Positions 6,158-10,138 of a stretch of 10,138 bases of DNA are shown one piece after another. Made by a program: the position numbers and the translations under genes. How positions within the stretch are numbered: the first letter of the stretch is position 1; every line of letters begins with the position of its first letter. Under the pieces are notes generated by a model that was not told where the DNA came from, did not search any database, and saw nothing but the letters and a program-made list of their open reading frames with translations. This DNA comes from Myxococcales bacterium (GTDB lineage: Bacteria; Myxococcota; Myxococcia; Myxococcales; Myxococcaceae): contig PMBV01000307.1 in NCBI GenBank assembly GCA_003153055.1, positions 1 to 10,138 of the forward strand, in the 5' to 3' direction.

Positions 6158-7798
6158 GTGACCCATCGTCTCGTCGTTCCGTTCCTCGTTCTGTTGACTC
6201 CAGCTCTCGCCGCGGCCCAGCTCAAGCTGGTGATGATCGATGTCGGCCAGGGAGACGCACTGGTCGTCATCACGCCGAGCGGCTGTGCCGCGCTCTTCGA
6301 CGGTGGCCCCACGGGCTCTGGCACCGCCATCAAGGCGGCGCTCGCCTCGCACGGCGTCACCAAGCTCGACTTCGCAGTGGCCTCCCACTACCACGAGGAC
6401 CACATCGGCGGCCTCGACGAGGTCGAGCAGGGAGCCAATGCCGTGCATATCACCACCGTCTATGACCGGGGCTCAAGCTACAGCTCGACCGCGTATACCC
6501 AATATGCGACCCAGTTCAACGGCCGGAGAAAGACCGCGGTGCTCGGCCAGACGGTTCCACTGTGCGAGGTCAACTTCAGCGTGCTGGCGGTGAACGCCAA
6601 TGGGCTCTCGGTGACCGACGAGAACGCCGTCTCAGTCGTGATGAAGCTCACCTCAGGTGCGTTTGACGCGGTGCTCGGTGGAGACCTTCAGTACTCTCCG
6701 ACCAACGCCGAGGGGGCTATCACGAGCGGGGTGAGCAACGTCGAGGTGTACAAGGTGCACCACCACGGCTCGGCCACGTCATCGAGCGCCGCTCTCATGA
6801 CCGCCATGAAGCCAGTGGTCGCGCTCATCTCCGTGGGCCTCGGCAACTCCTATGGCCACCCCACCGCGGCCGCCATCGGCCGTATCAACGCGGTCGGCTC
6901 GGCCATCTGGCAGACCGAAGACCCGTCGACCAACATCGTTCGCGGTGACATCATCGTATCCACAACGAGCGGCACGACCTTCACGGTGACGCAGGGCTCG
7001 ACCTCCCATACCTACGCGTCGCGCGGCTCGACCGATACCTCCGCTCCGAGTGTGCCGAGCAGTCTCATGGCGACCGTGCTGTCGAGCTCGGCGGTCAGCC
7101 TCGCGTGGTCGCCCTCGACCGACAACGTCGCCACGACGGGCTACATCGTCTACCGCAGCCTCGATGGCGCGACGTATTCCGCTGTCGCCACCACCAGCAC
7201 TCCAAGCTACTCCGACACTGGGCTCGCACCGGCCACGACGTATCGCTACCGCGTGACGGCGGTCGACGCGGCCAACAACGAGTCGGCGGCGAGCGCGGTG
7301 GTGAGCGCCACGACTGGGGTCCCGTCAACGCCGGGCCAGGTCATCATCAACGAGATTCTGGCAAACGAGCCTGGCTCGATTACCGCCGCCGAGTTCGTCG
7401 AGCTCGTCAACGTGGGTGGCGCTCCGGTCTCTCTGGCCGGGTGGACGCTCTCTGACGCCGTCTCGGTGCGCCACACCTTCGCCGCCGGCACGACCCTCGC
7501 CCCGGGAAAGGCCATCGTGGTCTTCGGGGCCGCATCGGGCATCCCCGCGGGGTTGACCAACGCCGTCGCGGCGTCGACCGCGACGCTGAGCCTCAACAAC
7601 GGAGGTGACACCGTGACCCTCGCGAACGGAGCGACGACCGTCGACTCGTACACCTACGCCGCGGCGCTCGCGACGGTTGATGGCGTGTCGATCAACCGCG
7701 CGCCAGATGGCACCTCGGGGGCGAGCTTTGTGCTCCACAACACCCTCGGCACGCTCTCGAGTTCGGCTGGAACGCGGGCAAACGGGAGCGCGTGGTAA
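6158..7798 (+). CDS. Secreted ComEC-type metallo-beta-lactamase-fold hydrolase with FN3 and lamin-tail domains
   Basis: A 546-residue exported protein. The signal peptide is residues 1-20 (VTHRLVVPFLVLL, ending AAA before Gln21). A metallo-beta-lactamase domain of the ComEC/Rec2 type follows: MIDVGQGDALVV, LFDGGP, the metal motif HYHEDH (H77, H79, D81, H82), LGGDLQYS, then KVHHHGSATSS and ISVGLGNSYGHP. A fibronectin type III domain covers about 294-386 (APSVPSSL to ATTG), and a lamin-tail domain about 392-546 (VIINEILANEPG, EFVELVNVGG, LAGWTLSD). The MBL domain of ComEC is linked to DNA degradation, and lamin-tail domains often accompany secreted nucleases, so an extracellular or surface nuclease is the leading guess; a phosphodiesterase is possible. 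The GTG at 6158 is preferred over the GTG at 6122 because AAAGG lies 7 nt upstream and the signal peptide then starts cleanly. Confidence 0.85.
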   Translation: MTHRLVVPFLVLLTPALAAAQLKLVMIDVGQGDALVVITPSGCAALFDGGPTGSGTAIKAALASHGVTKLDFAVASHYHEDHIGGLDEVEQGANAVHITTVYDRGSSYSSTAYTQYATQFNGRRKTAVLGQTVPLCEVNFSVLAVNANGLSVTDENAVSVVMKLTSGAFDAVLGGDLQYSPTNAEGAITSGVSNVEVYKVHHHGSATSSSAALMTAMKPVVALISVGLGNSYGHPTAAAIGRINAVGSAIWQTEDPSTNIVRGDIIVSTTSGTTFTVTQGSTSHTYASRGSTDTSAPSVPSSLMATVLSSSAVSLAWSPSTDNVATTGYIVYRSLDGATYSAVATTSTPSYSDTGLAPATTYRYRVTAVDAANNESAASAVVSATTGVPSTPGQVIINEILANEPGSITAAEFVELVNVGGAPVSLAGWTLSDAVSVRHTFAAGTTLAPGKAIVVFGAASGIPAGLTNAVAASTATLSLNNGGDTVTLANGATTVDSYTYAAALATVDGVSINRAPDGTSGASFVLHNTLGTLSSSAGTRANGSAW

Positions 7799-7821
7799 TT
7801 GAACGAAGCCCCTTCGCGGCA

Positions 7822-7841
7822 GCAGGGAGCTGAAGCCCTGC
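7822..7841. terminator. Small GC-rich hairpin after the MBL gene, weak terminator candidate
   Basis: GCAGGG and CCCTGC pair perfectly around an 8-base loop, 24 bp after the stop at 7798 and between convergent genes. There is no T-run after it, so intrinsic termination is doubtful. Confidence 0.25.
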
Positions 7842-7967
7842 GTTATCGCTGAGGACGCCAGGAGCGTTGATGCCCGTCCTCACGTCCTTGATGGATGCGC
7901 CGACCGGCTCTCGGGCAGTAGCCACGCTCCTCCAGCGGCCCGAAGGCCCACCCCTCGGGGATGCGAT

Positions 7968-8399
7968 TCAGGGAGGCGTACGGTTCACCGCCCGCGGTGA
8001 GGAGGGTCGACGGACTCGCGCACCTCGAGCTCGAAGAGGCCCCAGAGAGCGGTGCTCGAAGTGGCGGCGGGCGCCGACGAGGTCTCCCTTGGCGAGGAGC
8101 CGCTGAGCCTCCTCGACGTCGCTGGAGTAGGACATCACCAGGCTCGAGCTGGCCTCGTCTGTGGCCACCAACTCCTTGTCCATGCCCGCCAGCCGCATCA
8201 CCAGCGCCACCCCAACGCCGAAGCCGATGCCAACCACGTGAGCTAGCACCGCCACGCCCGGGTGGCTTCCGGTGGCCAAGGCCATCACGTCGTTGGCTGC
8301 TTTGAAGACGCCCCACAACCAGGTGGGCATCGAGAAGGTGCCGGTGCGAAAGAAGATGCCGAGGGGAGTTCTGGTTGCATCTCTGTAAGCGCGGCCCAA
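7968..8399 (-). pseudogene. 5'-truncated rhomboid-family intramembrane protease remnant
   Basis: Rhomboids are membrane serine proteases. Only the C-terminal part is recognisable: FFRTGTFSMPTWLWGVFKAANDV resembles the segment between the catalytic-Ser and catalytic-His helices, and VAVLAHVVGIGFGVGVALVMRLAG resembles the last conserved helix with the catalytic His (AH-GG-F in active members). The helices carrying the GxSG nucleophile are absent; the frame meets a TGA at 8439-8441, and no rhomboid-like sequence is seen before about 8375. The only start in frame is a TTG at 8399 without a ribosome site. A cytoplasmic tail (DVEEAQRLLAKGDLVGARRHFE) looks TPR-like and then turns into Arg/Pro-rich sequence, suggesting a second frameshift near 8060. 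Limits are approximate. An expressed short paralogue without protease activity is the alternative. Confidence 0.5.
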
Positions 8400-8899
8400 T
8401 ACGCATCGGCGTCGGCGGGCTCCATTGGCTGCCTGTCGTCAGAGATCCGGATCTCAGGTCAGCCGTCGCGGCTGGGGATCGGCTCACCACAACCGGAGTG
8501 GCGAGCGGAGTGCCGCGGACGGAAGTTCATCTGTGGCGGTGCTGGCAAGACGATTGCTTGCAGCCCGGAGCTCCAGCCCGAAGAGCCTGCCCGCCCGGAC
8601 TCCACGCCAGCCGTCCCCGCCAGCCGAGGCAACCCCTGACTGATCGACCACCCGCCTGACTCGCGGCTGTAGTGGCCAAAACAGCCTGGTGACGACGTTG
8701 CGAAGCCGTACTCGACGTTCGTCACTCCCGCTCGACTCGCGAGACACGGCCGTGGCCGTCTACAGGGCACGGTGCGCGTAGGACCGCGATCGGGCTCGGC
8801 TTCCCGCCATCGAGGAGGTGGTCCCGCGCTGCACTCGCGAATGCGAGAAACTGCAGTTCAGGCAGGGGCCTGGCCATTCGCAGGGCCCTCATCCTGGGG
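8400..8899. other. Region without a recognisable gene
   Basis: About 500 bp between the rhomboid remnant and the immunity-like gene. Open frames on both strands reach about 100 codons (for example 8459-8770 on the minus strand) but their translations resemble no family, have no ribosome sites, and are what GC-rich DNA gives by chance. A perfect 14-bp palindrome (GAGATCCGGATCTC) lies at 8442-8455. The region may be eroded gene or mobile-element sequence. Confidence 0.5.
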
Positions 8900-9322
8900 T
8901 CAAGGGACGGCGTCCGGACGCATGAGAGTGATCATCTCTATTCCGCCGGAGTCCAATCGGTACTGGAAGTGGATGGTCGCGGTTTCAAGGTCGAATCGAT
9001 CCCAAGCCCCAGAATCGCCCAGCACAACATGTCGCGTCGCAGCGCCGCTCTTGGACGGGGACCCGAAAAGGGCCAGTACCTCTTCCCTAGTCAAGGAGAA
9101 GGATGTCTCGGACAGCAATTCATCCACTCCGGCACGCAGGAAAATGGTTCGTACGCTCTCGTCTTCGTCGCAGATTACGTCAACGCCACGCGCGCCAAAC
9201 GCATACCACACCTCCTTCATGGGCAGGTCGCTCTCAGTAGACCTATTGACCGGCCACCGGCAAAAGGGCTCGGCCGCAAGAAGTTCCGCGACATGAGTCC
9301 CCAGGTATCTGGCTAGCGTCAC
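8900..9322 (-). CDS. Hypothetical protein, immunity-protein-like
   Basis: A 140-residue soluble, acidic protein (MTLARYLGTHVAELLAAEPF at the start; LTREEVLALFGSPSKSG in the middle; WDRFDLETATIHFQYRLDSG near the end). No signal peptide or membrane helix is seen and the family is not identified. The GTG at 9322 is chosen because GGAGAG lies 6 nt upstream. It is the last of a minus-strand series after the HNH fragment and the DUF4265-like gene. Small acidic proteins in such series are commonly immunity proteins to polymorphic toxins, and that is the suggested role, by context only. Its base composition looks less G/C-biased than the operons on the left, compatible with transfer. Confidence 0.65.
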   Translation of the reverse strand: MTLARYLGTHVAELLAAEPFCRWPVNRSTESDLPMKEVWYAFGARGVDVICDEDESVRTIFLRAGVDELLSETSFSLTREEVLALFGSPSKSGAATRHVVLGDSGAWDRFDLETATIHFQYRLDSGGIEMITLMRPDAVP

Positions 9323-9332
9323 GAGGCACTCT

Positions 9333-9364
9333 CCAATCGTACCTAGGTTAGATACCGAGATTGG
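9333..9364. promoter_or_regulatory. Inverted repeat abutting the ribosome site of the immunity-like gene
   Basis: CCAATC (9333-9338) and GATTGG (9359-9364) are perfect 6-bp arms around 20 bases, which include the palindrome ACCTAGGT (9341-9348). On the minus strand the second arm runs directly into GGAGAG, the ribosome site for the GTG at 9322. It could be an operator or a leader hairpin. Apart from this element, the 149-bp gap 9323-9471 shows nothing recognisable. Confidence 0.25.
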
Positions 9365-9471
9365 TTACATGTGCTTGGTGTCGAACGTAGGTAGGTTGGG
9401 CACTACGGAGCCAACTGCCCGAGGCACCCCTCTTCATACTCGAAAACGCCTCCACGCTCCTTGTCGCCCAA

Positions 9472-9842
9472 CTAATCCAGAATTCGCGCGTACTGGACAT
9501 TCGGAGGAATGTCGACGGCAACGAGCCGGGGAAGGTCAAGCTCGGAGTCACACCGCATCGCGCGCAGTTCGTCTCGGACCGCCTGCACTTCGCTGGCGTT
9601 CGCGAACCACAGACGGACCGCGCTGTGGCCGGACGCAGCGACAAGGCCAGTGCATCGAAGCAGCCCGTCTGGATCGGGCGTCGCGGAGACGAGGTCGCCC
9701 AACGCGAACCCACGGGGATGTTGTCGAGTCGGTAGCCTCGCTCCTCGGCAACGGCCCAGAGGCTCTCCACTTCATGCGCGCCATCGTCGCGCTCGACATC
9801 CAAGAGCACCTTCACGTGACGATTCGACATCGTGTCGCTCAT
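9472..9842 (-). pseudogene. Frameshifted DUF4265-like gene
   Basis: Two consecutive minus-strand frames together read as one DUF4265-type protein. The first (ATG 9842) gives VKVLLDVERDDGAHEVESLW, then EERGYRLDNIP; the second gives FALGDLVSATPDPDGLLRC, SGHSAVRLWF and RLVAVDIPP, ending at the TAG 9472-9474. The break is at about 9705-9715. In family members a few residues normally separate DNIP from the GD motif, so the shift fits a net loss of one base, or about ten bases with three residues lost. The unshifted first frame runs on to 9348 with unrelated Ser/Arg-rich sequence. The start overlaps the stop of the upstream HNH fragment as ATGA. DUF4265 proteins occur in toxin/immunity loci of myxobacteria and actinobacteria, so an immunity role is possible. 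A base-call error would restore a full gene of about 123 codons. Confidence 0.6.
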
Positions 9843-10138
9843 GGTACCCTGTCACTCTTTTCGAGGTTGCAGTCCCGGCAGAGGACCTGGCCGTTCGCCG
9901 AGCTCGTTCCACCAGCTCCTGCGGTATCGCCTCCCGGGTGAGAACTCGAAGCCATATGTGGCATCCAGCAAATCCGTCAATGACCTCTCCGGAGTCGAGT
10001 TCCACGACCAGGTCTCCATCACTCGGCGCCAAGAAGAGGTAGCACCGTCGCTCGCCGACGAACCTACCGATCTCCCACCAATGGTCGGCCCCTTGCGCGG
10101 CTGCCGGGAAGTGGGCACCAGACTTCGCCTGCGCGTCC
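9772..10138 (-). CDS. Unrecognised partial protein entering from the right edge, probably frameshifted into the HNH end
   Basis: An open minus-strand frame continues from beyond the window. It reads AKSGAHFPAAAQGADHWWEI, GRFVGERRCYLFLAPSDGDL, VVELDSGEVIDGFAGCHIWL. This part looks like genuine globular protein, perhaps SMI1/immunity-like or the region before an HNH domain; neither can be settled. After about 9920 the frame becomes Arg/Ser-rich (ERARRTARSSAGTATSKR) and overlaps the DUF4265-like gene by 71 bp before its stop at 9772, whereas another frame carries the HNH C-terminus. The natural end of the gene was therefore probably 9839. No start is in view. Confidence 0.45.
   Translation of the reverse strand, partial: DAQAKSGAHFPAAAQGADHWWEIGRFVGERRCYLFLAPSDGDLVVELDSGEVIDGFAGCHIWLRVLTREAIPQELVERARRTARSSAGTATSKRVTGYHERHDVESSREGALGCRARRWRA
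9839..9955 (-). pseudogene. C-terminal fragment of an HNH nuclease
   Basis: One minus-strand frame encodes GGTSSANGQVLCRDCNLEKS followed by DRVP and a TGA at 9839-9841. This matches the end of HNH endonucleases (GG-T-x-NGQ-LC-x-CN-x-K), including the final Asn-containing helix and the Cys pair. The frame is closed by stops about 110-120 bp before its end, so it has no complete gene of its own. It would join the long frame entering from the right edge if one G were missing in CTGGTGG near 9914, giving AIPQELGG before the motif. The DH dyad usual ahead of the I-P is not seen (TREAIP). The stop overlaps the next start as ATGA, the expected nuclease-to-immunity order. Confidence 0.5.

Noticed and set aside
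8385..8400. GTAAGCGC resembling an IS66-family terminus at the rhomboid breakpoint
   Set aside because: No transposase remnant, no matching opposite end and no target duplication were found; a short match alone is not enough.
8365..8425. Protein-like start MEPADADAYWAALTEMQ on the minus strand
   Set aside because: It has no ribosome site and runs into the frame opposite or offset from the rhomboid remnant; probably chance.
9369..9941. 190-codon plus-strand frame over the DUF4265/HNH region
   Set aside because: It is antisense to family motifs and has Arg/Pro-rich low-quality composition.

Overview
The window looks like chromosomal DNA of a myxobacterium (Myxococcota, most plausibly suborder Cystobacterineae). 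This is inferred from the strong G/C bias at third codon positions and from the gene content: an ECF sigma factor fused to a membrane segment and a periplasmic domain, secreted lamin-tail/fibronectin proteins, a stand-alone GspG pseudopilin, a NarL-type regulator with a degenerate receiver, and remnants of toxin/immunity genes. No search was run, so the taxonomy is an inference.

Layout. (1) 1-2203, minus strand: a two-gene operon encoding a fumarate reductase/succinate dehydrogenase-like iron-sulfur subunit (2203-1472) and flavoprotein (1457 to beyond the left edge). Both depart from the textbook SdhB/SdhA pattern. (2) 2204-2653: a 450-bp divergent control region with a near-consensus FNR/CRP-type site, a 13-bp palindrome, and a perfect 7-bp inverted repeat just upstream of the next gene. 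(3) 2654-3280, plus: a NarL/FixJ-family regulator with Gly at the phosphoacceptor position. (4) 3410-3829, plus: a GspG-type pseudopilin without other type II secretion genes in view. (5) 3905-6024, plus: a translationally coupled pair, a predicted exported beta-rich protein and a sigma factor followed by a transmembrane helix, a Pro/Ser/Ala-rich linker and a helical C-terminal domain. (6) 6158-7798, plus: a secreted metallo-beta-lactamase-fold protein of the ComEC type with FN3 and lamin-tail domains, probably an extracellular hydrolase or nuclease. (7) 7799-10138, mostly minus: a decayed accessory region with a 5'-truncated rhomboid-protease remnant, about 500 bp with no recognisable gene, a 140-codon immunity-like gene, a frameshifted DUF4265-like gene, and the frameshifted C-terminal end of an HNH nuclease whose stop overlaps the DUF4265 start (ATGA).

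How the parts may work together. The flavoprotein and Fe-S protein should form a soluble electron-transfer module that reduces fumarate or oxidises succinate (or a related acid); any membrane anchor or extra subunit would lie beyond the left edge. The sigma/barrel pair looks like a compact envelope-signalling device in which the sigma factor itself is tethered to the inner membrane. The right end has the organisation of a polymorphic-toxin locus (nuclease end, overlapping downstream gene, further small immunity-like gene), but several frames are broken, so it is either a graveyard or affected by base-call errors.
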